Positions 16,698-27,153 of a DNA stretch of 64,000 bases are shown here, in pieces (the first letter of the stretch is position 1; each line of letters begins with the position of its first letter). The translations under genes and the position numbers were made by a program. The notes below the pieces were generated by a model that was not told the DNA's origin, did not search any database, and was given only the letters and a program-made list of their open reading frames with translations. Location of the stretch: assembly GCF_010119245.1 (NCBI RefSeq), contig NZ_WNKG01000006.1, forward strand, positions 62,001 to 126,000. The letters are read 5' to 3'. Origin of the DNA: Cyclobacterium salsum (GTDB taxonomy: Bacteria; Bacteroidota; Bacteroidia; Cytophagales; Cyclobacteriaceae).

Positions 16698-19328
16698 TTA
16701 GTTTTCTAATTTCTTCAAACTTTCCTCCAGTGCTTTCACCTTAGACTGAGCATCTGCCATTTTTTTCTTTTCTTTTTCCACTACCGCTTCCGGGGCGTTG
16801 GAAACAAATTTTTCGTTGGCCAGCTTTTTCGAAACGGAATTCAAAAACCCTTTGGTGTAATCTAATTCTTTCATCAGGTCTTCCTTTTCTTGCGCCAGAT
16901 CTATTTCCTCCTCCAGTGGAACGTAGATCTCATCCGCCTTCACTACAAAGCTGACGGCATTTCCTTCGGGATCACTAAAATCTATGTCCGAAATAGTGGC
17001 CAATTTTTTTATGATTTCTTCAAATCGGGTATACAGACCTTGCGTTTCCGTGTGAATGTATAGTTGCAAAGGCAGCTTGGGGGAGAGTCCCTTCGATGCG
17101 CGGATATTTCTGATCTGTGAAATTACTTCAAAAATCTGTTGTGCCTCGGAAACAATTTGTCCGTCATAGGGACTGCTTTTTGGCCATGGAGAAAGCATGA
17201 TTGCTTCTCCCTCTCTCCGCTCTCCAATTTGCTGCCAAAGTTCTTCCGTAATAAAGGGCATGAAAGGGTGGAGAATTTTCAATAAATCCTCGAAAAAAGC
17301 AACGGTGCGTGCTTTTGAGTGAGCATCTATTGGTGCCTGGTAGGCAGGCTTTATCATTTCCAGATACCAGGAGCAGAAGTCATCCCAAACCAATTTATAT
17401 ACCGTCATCAGGGCATCAGAGATCCGGAACTTTTCAAAATGGTCAGTGAGCTCCGCCAATGACTGCTGAAATTTACTTTCAAACCAGGCGATAGCGGTTT
17501 CGTTTGTAGGATTTGGGTTGGAGGTTACTTCCCATCCTTCGATCAGTCTGTAGGCATTCCAGATTTTATTGCAAAAGTTTCTGCCTTGCTCCACTAATTT
17601 TTCATCAAAAGGCAAGTCATTGCCCGCAGGGCTGCTAAACAACATGCCTGTCCGTACCCCGTCAGCGCCATAGGTAGCTATCAGGGCGAGAGGGTCCGGA
17701 GAATTACCCAGCGATTTAGACATTTTCCTACCCAACTTGTCCCGTACGATTCCGGTCAGGTAAACGTTCCTAAATGGTTTTTCACCGGTATATTCGTAGC
17801 CTGCAATAATCATTCTGGCTACCCAGAAAAACAATATTTCCGGGGCAGTTACCAGATCATTAGTCGGGTAATAATAAGCAAGATCCTGGTTCTTTTTGCC
17901 CGTTTTGAAGAAATCAGGATCAAAGACGGAAATGGGCCACAGCCAAGACGAAAACCAAGTGTCCAGTACATCTTCGTCCTGCTTTAAATCTTCCTTGGTA
18001 AACTTTTCATTAAACGTATCCCTGGCAAGGGTAAGGGCTTCTTCAGGACTATTGGCAACGACATACTCCCCATTGGGTAGGTAATAGGCCGGAATTCGGT
18101 GGCCCCACCAAAGTTGGCGAGAAATGCACCAGTCTCGTACATTTTCCATCCAGCTCTTATACATGTTTTTGAACTTGGGAGGGAAAAGCTGAACCGTATC
18201 GTCCATCACCGCCTTCAGGGCTGGTTGGGTGATTTCTTCCATTTTCAAGAACCATTGCAGGGAAAGCCTCGGTTCGATGACGGCATCGGTTCGCTCGGAA
18301 TGCCCCATGTTGGAAGCATAGGCCTCCTCCCGGGTCAGCTGTCCGGCCTCCTTGAGTAGTTTCGCTATTTTTTTTCGGGCAACAAAACGGTCTTCGCCGA
18401 TCAAAATAGTGGCTTTTTCATTCAAAGTCCCATCATCGTTCAAAATGTCAATGACTTCTAATTTGTGCTTTAAGCCAATTTCATAATCGTTGATATCGTG
18501 TGCGGGCGTGATTTTAAGACACCCGGTTCCAAACTCTGGATCCACGTATTCATCTTCGATGATCGGAATCGCCCGGTCGATCAAGGGAATCAATGCTTTT
18601 TTTCCTTTTAGATGGCGGTACCTACTGTCCTCCGGGTGGATGCATATGGCAACATCTGCCATGATGGTCTCCGGACGGGTGGTGGCTATGGTCAGCGACT
18701 CGTCCGAACCCTCAATTTTATAGGCAATATGGTAAAGGGTTGATGGCACTTCCTTAAAAATAACTTCATCGTCGGAAAGGGCCGTTTTTCCTTTGGGATC
18801 CCAATTGACCATTCGGATTCCCCTATAGATTTTTCCTTTCTGATGTAAATCTACAAATACATTGGTAACGGCTTCGCTCAAGGAGGGGTCCATGGTGAAT
18901 CGGGTTCGGTCCCAGTCACAGGAAGCTCCTAATTTTTTTAGTTGCTCCAGGATAATCCCCCCGTATTTTTCTTTCCATTCCCAGGCATGGTCTAAAAAAG
19001 CTTCCCTACTGATGGATTTTTTCTCGATTCCTTTCTCTTTCAACATCGCCACTACTTTGGCTTCAGTAGCTATGGAAGCATGGTCCGTCCCCGGCACCCA
19101 GCAGGCGTTTTTACCTTCCATCCGTGCTTTTCGAATCAGGATGTCCTGAATGGTATTGTTAAGCATGTGGCCCATGTGGAGCACACCGGTTACATTAGGC
19201 GGTGGTATGACAATGGAATAAGCCTCCCGTTGATCATCCGGTTCGGAATGAAACATGCCGTGATCCATCCAGTATTGGTACCATTTGGATTCAGAGCTTT
19301 GGGAGTCGTATTTGGTAGAAAGTGACAT
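16698..19328 (-). CDS. valS: Valyl-tRNA synthetase
   Basis: 876 residues, normal length. Class I synthetase: HMGH (51-54) is the HIGH signature and [10 protein letters not shown] (about residue 532) the KMSKS loop. The editing domain (CP1) lies between about 200 and 340, and the C-terminal arm (about 810-876) is a charged coiled coil typical of ValRS. Charges tRNA-Val and hydrolyses mischarged Thr-tRNA. A TATTTTTG element just upstream of the start could be its -7 box. Stand-alone gene. Confidence 0.98.
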   Translation of the reverse strand: MSLSTKYDSQSSESKWYQYWMDHGMFHSEPDDQREAYSIVIPPPNVTGVLHMGHMLNNTIQDILIRKARMEGKNACWVPGTDHASIATEAKVVAMLKEKGIEKKSISREAFLDHAWEWKEKYGGIILEQLKKLGASCDWDRTRFTMDPSLSEAVTNVFVDLHQKGKIYRGIRMVNWDPKGKTALSDDEVIFKEVPSTLYHIAYKIEGSDESLTIATTRPETIMADVAICIHPEDSRYRHLKGKKALIPLIDRAIPIIEDEYVDPEFGTGCLKITPAHDINDYEIGLKHKLEVIDILNDDGTLNEKATILIGEDRFVARKKIAKLLKEAGQLTREEAYASNMGHSERTDAVIEPRLSLQWFLKMEEITQPALKAVMDDTVQLFPPKFKNMYKSWMENVRDWCISRQLWWGHRIPAYYLPNGEYVVANSPEEALTLARDTFNEKFTKEDLKQDEDVLDTWFSSWLWPISVFDPDFFKTGKKNQDLAYYYPTNDLVTAPEILFFWVARMIIAGYEYTGEKPFRNVYLTGIVRDKLGRKMSKSLGNSPDPLALIATYGADGVRTGMLFSSPAGNDLPFDEKLVEQGRNFCNKIWNAYRLIEGWEVTSNPNPTNETAIAWFESKFQQSLAELTDHFEKFRISDALMTVYKLVWDDFCSWYLEMIKPAYQAPIDAHSKARTVAFFEDLLKILHPFMPFITEELWQQIGERREGEAIMLSPWPKSSPYDGQIVSEAQQIFEVISQIRNIRASKGLSPKLPLQLYIHTETQGLYTRFEEIIKKLATISDIDFSDPEGNAVSFVVKADEIYVPLEEEIDLAQEKEDLMKELDYTKGFLNSVSKKLANEKFVSNAPEAVVEKEKKKMADAQSKVKALEESLKKLEN

Positions 19329-19454
19329 GCTGATTTATTTTAGGGGGCAAAAATAATACAAAAAAGGCTGAAGGTATACTTTTTCACCTTCTGAATTCCA
19401 AAAAATCCACCAATTGAGCGGATCCAGGGCAGGCACTGTCTAGCGCCGCCTTAG

Positions 19455-20291
19455 CTATTTCAGATGGGCCAGTAGCGGGAAATGTGCGCTTGGTGATATT
19501 TTGCCGCAATTAAAACCACCAGGGACAAGTTGCTCAACGGAAAAATCAGCATTGAAAAAAACAGTTCCGATGCTCTTTTCCGGATAGAAGGCCCTAAGAA
19601 GCGGAAAGGAAATTCCTCTGGTACCGGAATGGGGAGGGGAGTACGACTGGTCTTCGTCGTTTTGAATGGTGTCCTCTATTGAGTTCTGGTAGGCAGGGTT
19701 GTATTCCTCTCCATTGAAATCTCCTGTCAGGATGCAGGGCAGGTGCTCCTTATTTATCTCGGTGATTTTTTCATGTAGTCGCTTTTTACTTTCCTCTATG
19801 GCAGATGGATCGATGGGATGGTAGTGCACGTTAAACACATAAAATAATTCATCGCTTGACGTTTTGAATTTACCCCAGGAGCAGGTTCTGTTAAGTGCGA
19901 CATCCCCGCCATTCACAGGTTTTTCCGGAGTCGGAGCAAGCCAGAACGTCCCCCTATCTAAAAGCTGAAATTTTTCAGGATTGTAAAAAACGGCACAAGA
20001 ATCTCCAGATTCCCTGCCTTCACCTATGGAAGGGAAATCGAGGTCCCTGTTAAAGTCTTCCACCTGCGTGTACAAGCCTCCGTTTCTTCCGATAATATCC
20101 ATTTCGTGGATTCGGATCAGGTTAATAAGCTGAGAGACCCGATCTTCCCAGAGATTGCCTGAATCAGATGGGATGTCCAACCTGACATTGTATGTAGCGA
20201 TGGAATCCGATTCCTGAGCCCATAGTCCGGTGATCTTTAAATAGGGGAGCAGCAGCAAGAACAGGTAATATTTTGATAAGGGGAATGACAT
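19455..20291 (-). CDS. Secreted EEP-fold (endonuclease/exonuclease/phosphatase) protein with degraded active site
   Basis: 278 residues with a signal peptide (hydrophobic residues about 8-24, ending LWAQES). The backbone follows the extracellular DNase I-like phosphodiesterase family: TYNVRLD, FWLAPTPEKP, FNVHYHP and LTGDFNGE. Several catalytic positions are changed: the usual GLQE reads GRNGG (metal-binding Glu lost), the IDyIF Asp is replaced in IGTVFFNA, and the final SDHFP reads SAHFP (Asp lost). The GDFN Asp/Asn and one His remain. Most likely a pseudoenzyme or binding protein, or an enzyme with altered chemistry. No operon partner: sppA starts on the same strand but downstream, 61 bases away. 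Confidence 0.8.
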   Translation of the reverse strand: MSFPLSKYYLFLLLLPYLKITGLWAQESDSIATYNVRLDIPSDSGNLWEDRVSQLINLIRIHEMDIIGRNGGLYTQVEDFNRDLDFPSIGEGRESGDSCAVFYNPEKFQLLDRGTFWLAPTPEKPVNGGDVALNRTCSWGKFKTSSDELFYVFNVHYHPIDPSAIEESKKRLHEKITEINKEHLPCILTGDFNGEEYNPAYQNSIEDTIQNDEDQSYSPPHSGTRGISFPLLRAFYPEKSIGTVFFNADFSVEQLVPGGFNCGKISPSAHFPLLAHLK

Positions 20292-20352
20292 GGATAAAGT
20301 GAGATGTATACCGGTATTTTAATTGCTTAGGTTGTTGATGATTTAGATTTAA

Positions 20353-22110
20353 TTAGTCAATCTCCAGTAAGAATGGGAGGATGGCCATTCTCCCTTCCAG
20401 TCTTTTCATTCGTTCCATCATCTGGAATACCTCGTAGGAAGCCCCATATTTTACGCGATTGTAGGTGCTTTGTACATCGGTGCCAAAGTCGGACAGAAGT
20501 TGTTCCAGCAGGGTTTTTTGTTTGGGATAAAGAACGACCCGATAATCATCTTCCAGACCGGCCTTTTGAGCCGCGATGAGAATGGCATCTTCGAAGCCGC
20601 CGATGACATCTACCAGGCCAATCGTTTTGGCCATGGATCCGGACCAAACCCTGCCACCGGCAATGGCAATGACTTCCTCCCGGCTCATTTCTCGGCCATC
20701 AGCCACGCGTTGAATAAACGTATCGTAGCCTTCCTCCACCTTTTTTTGCATGATGGCTTTTTCTTCTTCGGACATGGCCTTGGTAGGGTTCAGGAAGTCG
20801 GAATAAGTCCCGGTGCTGACCACATCAGTCGTAATTCCTAGTTTGTTGTTGAGTAGTCCCTGTGTATTAAATAGAATGCCAAAAATACCAATAGAACCCG
20901 TAATGGTATTGGGCTGCGCTACAATGGTATCGGCTGGTGCGGCCAGGTAATAGCCACCGGAAGCGGCATAGTTAGACATGGATGCGATGAGGGGTTTTTC
21001 CTTTTGCGCTTCGGATAATTCCCTCCAGAGTACTTCGGAAGCTACTACGGAGCCTCCAGGAGAATTTATTCGTAATACGATGGCTTTTACGTCCTCGTTT
21101 TTTCGTGCTTTTCGGATTTCCTTCAGGAAGAGGTCTGAACTGATCTGGTCTGGATTTTGGCCACCAACGATCTCACCATCCGCCATGATTATCGCTATTT
21201 GATTCCGGGAAAGCCTGTTTTTCTCTTTCGCTGTCTGATTGATTCCGCTTATATTTATACTATTGATATCTTCCTCTTCTTCCAGGCCCAGCTTTTCTCG
21301 GAGCCTTCCTTTGACCTGATCGTCGTACCAAAGAGCATCTATCAATCCCAGGGTAACGGCATCCTGGCTGGTGCGAACGGACATATTGTCGTTGATTTCC
21401 TGAACGGTTTCCAGCTCCAGTGAACGGCTTTCTGCCACTTCCTTCACGACTACCTGATTCAGGTCTTCTAAGTAAACGCTTGTTTGCAAGCGGTTTTCCT
21501 CACTCATCTTTTCCAGGATGAAGGGTTCAATAGCACTTTTAAATTCCCCCACCCGGAATATCACCGGTTCTACTTCGATTTTATCCAGCAGGCCCTTTAG
21601 GAAAATGGGGTTGGCGGAAAAGCCATTAAACTCCAGATCGCCGATGGGATTGAGGTAAATTTCGTCCGCTACGGAACATAGGAAATAGCCCGTTTCTGAA
21701 AAATATTCGCCATAAGCGACGATAAATTTTCCACTTTCTTTAAATGATTTTAATGCATTTCGAATTTCGAGGATGTGCGATTGACCGGCGGAAAGAATGC
21801 CGCTTTCCAGGTAGATCCCTTTGATATCCGAATTTTCTTTGGCCGTTTCAATGGCACGGATGACCTGATTTAGTCCAACATTGGAAACATTTCCAACGAA
21901 AGGTAAGGGAGGTAGGGACATGTCGTCCTCCGGAGCTTGTTCTACCAGCACTACGCCATTTAAATTAAGGTGAAGGAGTGAATTTTCTTCTACTTCTATT
22001 TCACCAGAACCGGCACTGACGGCGATGATTCCCGCCATAATAAAAAAGGCAAGGACCCAAAAAACCAGCATTCCGACGATCACCGCTAAAACGTTGCTTA
22101 AAAATTTCAT
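20353..22110 (-). CDS. sppA: Signal peptide peptidase SppA (long 67K type)
   Basis: 585 residues from the ATG at 22110. An in-frame upstream Met (22158) would add 16 residues before the membrane anchor and is less likely, because GAGGGTG sits just ahead of the 22110 start. One N-terminal membrane helix, then two tandem ClpP-like domains. The catalytic Lys is in GEFKSAIEPF of the first domain and the Ser in YAASGGYYLAAPAD of the second, preceded by RINSPGGSVVASE. Degrades signal peptides and other membrane-bound fragments on the periplasmic side. Divergent from folK with only 79 bases between starts. Confidence 0.95.
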   Translation of the reverse strand: MKFLSNVLAVIVGMLVFWVLAFFIMAGIIAVSAGSGEIEVEENSLLHLNLNGVVLVEQAPEDDMSLPPLPFVGNVSNVGLNQVIRAIETAKENSDIKGIYLESGILSAGQSHILEIRNALKSFKESGKFIVAYGEYFSETGYFLCSVADEIYLNPIGDLEFNGFSANPIFLKGLLDKIEVEPVIFRVGEFKSAIEPFILEKMSEENRLQTSVYLEDLNQVVVKEVAESRSLELETVQEINDNMSVRTSQDAVTLGLIDALWYDDQVKGRLREKLGLEEEEDINSINISGINQTAKEKNRLSRNQIAIIMADGEIVGGQNPDQISSDLFLKEIRKARKNEDVKAIVLRINSPGGSVVASEVLWRELSEAQKEKPLIASMSNYAASGGYYLAAPADTIVAQPNTITGSIGIFGILFNTQGLLNNKLGITTDVVSTGTYSDFLNPTKAMSEEEKAIMQKKVEEGYDTFIQRVADGREMSREEVIAIAGGRVWSGSMAKTIGLVDVIGGFEDAILIAAQKAGLEDDYRVVLYPKQKTLLEQLLSDFGTDVQSTYNRVKYGASYEVFQMMERMKRLEGRMAILPFLLEID

Positions 22111-22189
22111 AGACACCCTCTGTTTTAGTAAGTTCCAAAAATAACCTATTTTTGCCAAAACTGCGTATTTTGAATTAATTAAATTGGTT

Positions 22190-22675
22190 ATGCATACAGT
22201 GGTTCTGGGCTTGGGTGGAAATGAGGGCGACAGGCTGTTTTTATTGAATGAAGCAGTAAATGGGTTGCTACAAGAGATGAAGTTAGTGCGCGCTTCAGCT
22301 ATTTACGAAACAGAAGCCTGGGGAGGGGAATCACTTAGCCCTTATCTAAATCAGGTACTGGTGCTCCAAACAAAAATGGATCCTGAGGAAACCCTCGCAT
22401 GTATCCAGCAAATAGAGGGGCACCTGGGTAGAAAAAGGGAAACTAAATGGGGGGACCGGACCATGGATATCGATATCCTTTATTTTGATGAAGCGGTTAT
22501 CCATTCAGAGGTATTGCAGGTACCCCATCCTCAGTTGAGCTTTCGAAAGTTTGTATTGGTGCCTTTGGCAGAGGTACTGCCCGAGTATATTCACCCGTTG
22601 GAAAAAAGAAGCAATAAAGAACTACTGAAAAGGTGTAAGGATCCGTTAACCGTCGGTGTCTATTCCGACGGTTAA
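22190..22675 (+). CDS. folK: 2-amino-4-hydroxy-6-hydroxymethyldihydropteridine pyrophosphokinase
   Basis: 161 residues starting at ATG 22190 (a TTG two codons upstream is in frame but unnecessary). HPPK of folate synthesis: transfers pyrophosphate from ATP to the hydroxymethyl-pterin. LGLGGNEGDR is the N-terminal motif, YETEAWGGE the pterin loop, and WGDRTMDIDILYFD the HPPK signature with the metal-binding Asp pair. The final codons form one arm of a stem-loop. Confidence 0.96.
   Translation: MHTVVLGLGGNEGDRLFLLNEAVNGLLQEMKLVRASAIYETEAWGGESLSPYLNQVLVLQTKMDPEETLACIQQIEGHLGRKRETKWGDRTMDIDILYFDEAVIHSEVLQVPHPQLSFRKFVLVPLAEVLPEYIHPLEKRSNKELLKRCKDPLTVGVYSDG
22646..22675 (+). terminator. Stem-loop formed by the last codons of folK
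   Basis: TTAACCGTCGG (22646-22656) pairs perfectly with CCGACGGTTAA (22665-22675), an 11-bp stem with an 8-base loop that ends at the folK stop codon. The following bases (TGGTTTGGTTTC) are only moderately T-rich, so this may be a weak or bidirectional terminator between convergent folK and fabD. Confidence 0.5.
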
Positions 22676-22690
22676 TGGTTTGGTTTCGAT

Positions 22691-23569
22691 CTACTCCATT
22701 GAGTCGACTTCGGCTTCTTTGTGTATTTTTTTAACCAACCCCTGGAGGACCTTTCCGGGTCCGCATTCGATAAATTTCACTGCGCCATCTTGCACCATTT
22801 GCTGCACAGATTGTGTCCATTTGACAGGTGCTGTGAGCTGTGCAATAAGGTTTCTTTTGATGGTTTCCACATCCTTTACGGCAGTAGTGCTAACGTTCTG
22901 GTAAATGGGACAATTAGGAGTTGAAAAAAGTGTGGAATGGATGGCTGATTCGAGCTTGACCCGGGCTGGTTCCATCAGTGGCGAATGAAAAGCACCGCCT
23001 ACAGGTAGTGGAAGGGCTCGTTTCGCCCCGGCAGCTTTCATTTTCTCACAGGCGATTTGTATTCCTTCCAGGCTTCCCGAGATGACTAGCTGCCCGGGAC
23101 AGTTGTAATTAGCAGGAACGACTACTTGTCCTTCAATCGAGGAACAAATGGCTTCTACCTGTTCATCGGGCAGTCCGAGAATGGCTGCCATGGTGGACGG
23201 GTTAATTTCACAAGCCTCTTGCATGGCCAGTGCCCGCTGATGGACCAACCGTAATCCATCTTCAAACCGCAAGGCCTTATTGGCCACCAATGCGGAAAAT
23301 TCACCCAGGGAGTGCCCGGCAACCATGTCAGGCTGGAATTTCTCAGATGTCAAGGCTGTTATTACCGAATGAAGGAACACCGCTGGCTGGGTGACATTGG
23401 TTTGTTTCAAGGCATCGGCAGTACCTTCAAACATGATATCTGTAATCTTGAAATCTAAAATTTCATTGGCCAGTTCAAATAGTTTTTTTGCTTCGGGTTT
23501 TTGGGTGTACAGTTCTTTTCCCATTCCTGGATACTGGGCTCCCTGGCCCGGAAATACGTAAGCTACCAT
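22691..23569 (-). CDS. fabD: Malonyl-CoA--ACP transacylase
   Basis: 292 residues. Loads malonate onto ACP for fatty-acid elongation. FPGQGAQYPGMG at the start, the nucleophile Ser87 in AGHSLGEFSAL, the malonate-binding Arg near QRALAMQE, and His in GGAFHSPLMEPA. The order and length are those of stand-alone FabD. It lies downstream of the carbonic anhydrase on the same strand but behind a strong terminator, so it likely has its own promoter. Confidence 0.96.
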   Translation of the reverse strand: MVAYVFPGQGAQYPGMGKELYTQKPEAKKLFELANEILDFKITDIMFEGTADALKQTNVTQPAVFLHSVITALTSEKFQPDMVAGHSLGEFSALVANKALRFEDGLRLVHQRALAMQEACEINPSTMAAILGLPDEQVEAICSSIEGQVVVPANYNCPGQLVISGSLEGIQIACEKMKAAGAKRALPLPVGGAFHSPLMEPARVKLESAIHSTLFSTPNCPIYQNVSTTAVKDVETIKRNLIAQLTAPVKWTQSVQQMVQDGAVKFIECGPGKVLQGLVKKIHKEAEVDSME

Positions 23570-23610
23570 GATAAAAGGCGGTTTTGTTGGTTAAGGGTAC
23601 AAAGGTAATC

Positions 23611-23654
23611 AAAAAATTAAGGCAGCTTCAACCGATGGTCCGAAGCTGCCTTAA
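23611..23654 (-). terminator. Strong Rho-independent terminator after carbonic anhydrase
   Basis: Read on the minus strand, TTAAGGCAGCTTC pairs perfectly with GAAGCTGCCTTAA (13 bp; 23617-23629 and 23642-23654, 12-base loop) and is followed by TTTTTT (23611-23616). Confidence 0.9.
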
Positions 23655-23673
23655 AATCAATTCGCTTAGCTGC

Positions 23674-24297
23674 TTAATTTTCGAAAAACTGCACCTGGCC
23701 TGTTTCTACATCGTAAACGGCTCCTACCACCATTATTTCACCCTTTTTTTCCAGGTTATTGATGATCGGACTTCGTTCCCTAATTTCTTCCATCGCCTCG
23801 AGCACATTAAAGGTAGCCACTTTCTCTATGAAAACCGGATCGTCTGTGGCCCCATTGGACTCTTTTGTAGCCCTGTCTAGTGCTGGCTTGATTTTATGCA
23901 GAAGTGCCGTTATGTTTCCGTCTTTCACCTTTTTACAGGCACTGGTAACGGCACCACATTTGGTATGCCCCAATACCAATACCAATTTCGAACCAGCGTA
24001 TTTCACTGCATATTCCATGCTACCCAAAATATCTTCGTTGACGACATTACCGGCTACCCTGGCACTAAAAATATCACCTAATCCCTGGTCAAAGATCAAC
24101 TCCGCAGATGTTCTGGAGTCGATACAACTCAACACAACCGCGAAGGGCCATTGGCCATCCCGGGTCTCGTTGACCATTTGGAGCAGGTTTTTATTGGTGC
24201 TCAGATTGCTGATAAATCGTTTATTCCCCTCCTTTAAAAAAGTCAGCGCATCTTGTGGGGAAAGGCTATCTTGGGTCGTTTTAGTATGGGCTTTCAT
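23674..24297 (-). CDS. Beta-class carbonic anhydrase
   Basis: 207 residues. Zinc ligands Cys58 (LSCIDSR), His111 and Cys114 (GHTKCGAV), and the Asp60/Arg62 dyad, are all present, as is the substrate-pocket motif RVAGNVV. No signal peptide, so cytoplasmic: supplies bicarbonate for carboxylations, which fits the adjacent fatty-acid gene functionally, although a terminator separates them. A normal length single-domain enzyme. Confidence 0.94.
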   Translation of the reverse strand: MKAHTKTTQDSLSPQDALTFLKEGNKRFISNLSTNKNLLQMVNETRDGQWPFAVVLSCIDSRTSAELIFDQGLGDIFSARVAGNVVNEDILGSMEYAVKYAGSKLVLVLGHTKCGAVTSACKKVKDGNITALLHKIKPALDRATKESNGATDDPVFIEKVATFNVLEAMEEIRERSPIINNLEKKGEIMVVGAVYDVETGQVQFFEN

Positions 24298-24375
24298 AAA
24301 ATCCTTGTTACTTTATCGGTCTAAAATTTAATTAAATTGATTTTTTTCAATAACCACTAAATTAGTGATTTTGCG

Positions 24376-27153
24376 TTATTTCATCAACTGAATAGTACCT
24401 TTACTTTTCTTTTGGCGAAGGTTTTCATCCAACACATTGAAGTAAACGGTCGCTTCATAGTAATAGGTTCCTGATGGCAAGTCATTGCCTTCCGTATCCC
24501 TGCCATCCCAATTAATGTAAATATCGTTTTCAGTTGCCAGCGTGCTGTTATAGGAATGTACCAAGGTACCCCAGCGATTGTAAATATTGATTTCTACCGC
24601 CTCCACAAATCGAGGACACTTGTCATACGGGTTGTCAAATGCCTGAAAGGTGTCATTAATATTATCCCCATTAGGAGTAAATACATTGGGTAATTCATAA
24701 TTAGGGCAATTGTCTATGCAAACGACGTTGCTGGGTTCACTTTCATTACCAGATCTGTCGACTGCCGTGATGTAATAGCAACCCTTCAATTCCATCAGTC
24801 CTTCAATGCGGGTTTCCATTTGAATTACCGGAACAGTTGATACCAAATTAAACGTTCCATCTTCACCGGTGTTGGAAAAGTATATGCGATAACCGTTTAG
24901 CTCCGAATCACATTCCCCGGTAAAATCGGGTTCCCAACTCAGGTCGTGGTAAAAATCACTAAAATTACATGGTTTGTCCGCTAAGAAATCAGTGCATTCG
25001 GGGCCCTCATAGCTCAGTACCGGAGGACAGGGAAGCCGGTCGTCATCAGGCCGGGCACACACGATTTGGGAATTGTTTGCCAATGGATATTCCAGAATAT
25101 CCAGGTTGTAACTCCCGTTTGTTACCACGTAATAGCAATACTCCTTTTCGGTATCCAGCGGAATGCCATTATGACTACCGTCATCCAGGTAAACAAACCC
25201 ATCTTCCGTTACATTTACTTCTGCTATAAGCGTGAAATTTTCAGTGTCTTCACCCGCTGCATCGGTACGGTTTCGGTATACCAAATGGGGAAAACTTGCA
25301 TCCTCGTTGTTCCACGGAACCTGAAATTCCCATTGAAGTTCGATGGCTTCATTGATGATCGTAGGATCAACTCTAACCGAAGAAGCAACACTGCTGGTAT
25401 CTATTTTTTCCCCATCCGAAAGGAGGATGACTTTGTAGTTATAGACCAGATTTTCGGTATTTAACTGACTATCCCTAAATACGGTATCGGAAGTGGTAAT
25501 CAATGATGTGGTGCTACTTGTTCCGGCAAAACCCTGATTACGAATTAGCTCATACGTAAAAGGTCCCGGATAGATGTCGGTATCAATATCGTACGGTGGA
25601 GTCCATCTCACCAGGATTTCACCGGACTCTGAGCTGGTTTCTTCTACGCTCACATTGGTAATCAAGGGTACGTCCACGTCTACGGTAATACATATTTCTT
25701 CAGAAACGTAACTTTCACCCGATCTGGGAGAAGGAAAGGCAGCTACCAGGCGGTAGCAGTAGGTATTGCCTGGACTTAATCCCATCCCCTGGTTGGTATC
25801 CTGAAAATCAAACGTTTCCATGTTCGTCTCTCCTACCAGCGTATATCCCTCGCGAATGCCCGTTTCACAGGAATCAGGCTCATAGGGGTCGCTGTTGATC
25901 CTGCGCCAGACCTGCATGGTTTCGGCTGCATTAGAGCAAACATAGGGATCCCATTCCAGAAGAGCTGAGCGGCCTTGCTGCTGCTCGATGGCATAAGGTG
26001 TGGGGGGAGGGGCCACTACCGTGATATTCCAGGTTTGAATATCCACTAATGCAGGTCCCGAATCCGGCTGATCCTTTATCCGGACGCGGACTTGATACGT
26101 TCTTGCCCTAACATGATTACATACCGTCTGCCATTCAAAACTAATAATACCAGGCGAGGGTTGGAACGTCGATTCGGGACTGTATGAAGCTGGTGAAGAG
26201 GTGATTTCTACCGGATCCCCAAAGACTTCAATCATGATTGGGTCCCCATCCGGATCCATTCCCTGGAAGATTTCAGTGATCTCGGTACCTGCTTCTACAC
26301 AGATGTCCTCAGGCATGATCAATTCGGGCCTTCGATTATCCGTATTTTCAATGATGATCTGCATGTCCCGTAGTACATAACCTATGCGCTGCCATTCTCC
26401 TGCCACCATGCGCCATTCCTCAATTCGAAAAGCCACATTGTATTGACCTGCGATTCCGGGGGCATCCCAGATCAGGTCGCCCGTGACGGGGTCCAGTTCC
26501 AGAAAAGGAGGGGTGGTACCGTCCTGCCGTGTAAAGCTAAATTCTCCCGAAGCCGGGCTCCGGTAATTATTAACTTCTCGTTGGAAAGCTTGTTTCGGGA
26601 CATCCAAAACGTATGCGAGGCTATCCCCGTCCGGATCATAAGCTCCCGGATTGTGGATGTAGGTTTGATTTACCGCACCATTATCTACCGGAGCGATGGT
26701 GAGTATGGGGGAATTATTGACACCTAAAAATGGATCAATGCTGATCATGGTCTCTATATAAAAAGGAGTGTCCACCGACTGGTCCATGTTTAAGGTGTTG
26801 GCGTTTCGGTTAAATTCCATAAACCGAATGGTATAATTGCCGGGACCCTGGTACGTATGGGTGATCACAAAAGTGTTTTTCTCGATATTGTTTCCAAGGT
26901 TCTCAACCTCTGTGATGTCACTTTCTGTGTTAAGGACTTCTGAGCGGCCATCGCCAAAATCGATCTCCCCCGGACCAAAAACAACTGTAGATCGGGTATC
27001 CGTATATCCCACCACTGTGATCCGGTAGGTCAGCGTTTGGGTGGAAATTCTTTCAGCAATGATTTCCCCAGCCCGGATGTGGGTGGCCTGGGAGGTGGTA
27101 ACCGAGGCAATCATGAGGACAAAAAGCCCCACAATAAACGGAACGTATTTCAT
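24376..27153 (-). CDS. Large secreted protein with type IX (type B) C-terminal sorting domain
   Basis: 925 residues from the ATG at 27153, which starts a clean signal peptide (a Met 16 codons upstream is less likely). The body is a chain of beta-sandwich domains: an N-terminal PKD-like part with THIRAGEI, cadherin-like segments with DPDGDSLAY and DPDGDPIMIE, then about four fibronectin-III-like repeats (about 390-830). The last about 90 residues are the gliding-motility-associated/CHU C-terminal domain (PNVFTPNGDNINDTF, YNRWG, WDGRDTEGNDLPSGTYYY), the signal for export through the type IX machinery. Many paired Cys suggest disulfides outside the cell. Ligand unknown: adhesin- or cell-surface-scaffold-like. 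Stand-alone gene; expression may be under PorX control (inference). Confidence 0.9.
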   Translation of the reverse strand: MKYVPFIVGLFVLMIASVTTSQATHIRAGEIIAERISTQTLTYRITVVGYTDTRSTVVFGPGEIDFGDGRSEVLNTESDITEVENLGNNIEKNTFVITHTYQGPGNYTIRFMEFNRNANTLNMDQSVDTPFYIETMISIDPFLGVNNSPILTIAPVDNGAVNQTYIHNPGAYDPDGDSLAYVLDVPKQAFQREVNNYRSPASGEFSFTRQDGTTPPFLELDPVTGDLIWDAPGIAGQYNVAFRIEEWRMVAGEWQRIGYVLRDMQIIIENTDNRRPELIMPEDICVEAGTEITEIFQGMDPDGDPIMIEVFGDPVEITSSPASYSPESTFQPSPGIISFEWQTVCNHVRARTYQVRVRIKDQPDSGPALVDIQTWNITVVAPPPTPYAIEQQQGRSALLEWDPYVCSNAAETMQVWRRINSDPYEPDSCETGIREGYTLVGETNMETFDFQDTNQGMGLSPGNTYCYRLVAAFPSPRSGESYVSEEICITVDVDVPLITNVSVEETSSESGEILVRWTPPYDIDTDIYPGPFTYELIRNQGFAGTSSTTSLITTSDTVFRDSQLNTENLVYNYKVILLSDGEKIDTSSVASSVRVDPTIINEAIELQWEFQVPWNNEDASFPHLVYRNRTDAAGEDTENFTLIAEVNVTEDGFVYLDDGSHNGIPLDTEKEYCYYVVTNGSYNLDILEYPLANNSQIVCARPDDDRLPCPPVLSYEGPECTDFLADKPCNFSDFYHDLSWEPDFTGECDSELNGYRIYFSNTGEDGTFNLVSTVPVIQMETRIEGLMELKGCYYITAVDRSGNESEPSNVVCIDNCPNYELPNVFTPNGDNINDTFQAFDNPYDKCPRFVEAVEINIYNRWGTLVHSYNSTLATENDIYINWDGRDTEGNDLPSGTYYYEATVYFNVLDENLRQKKSKGTIQLMK

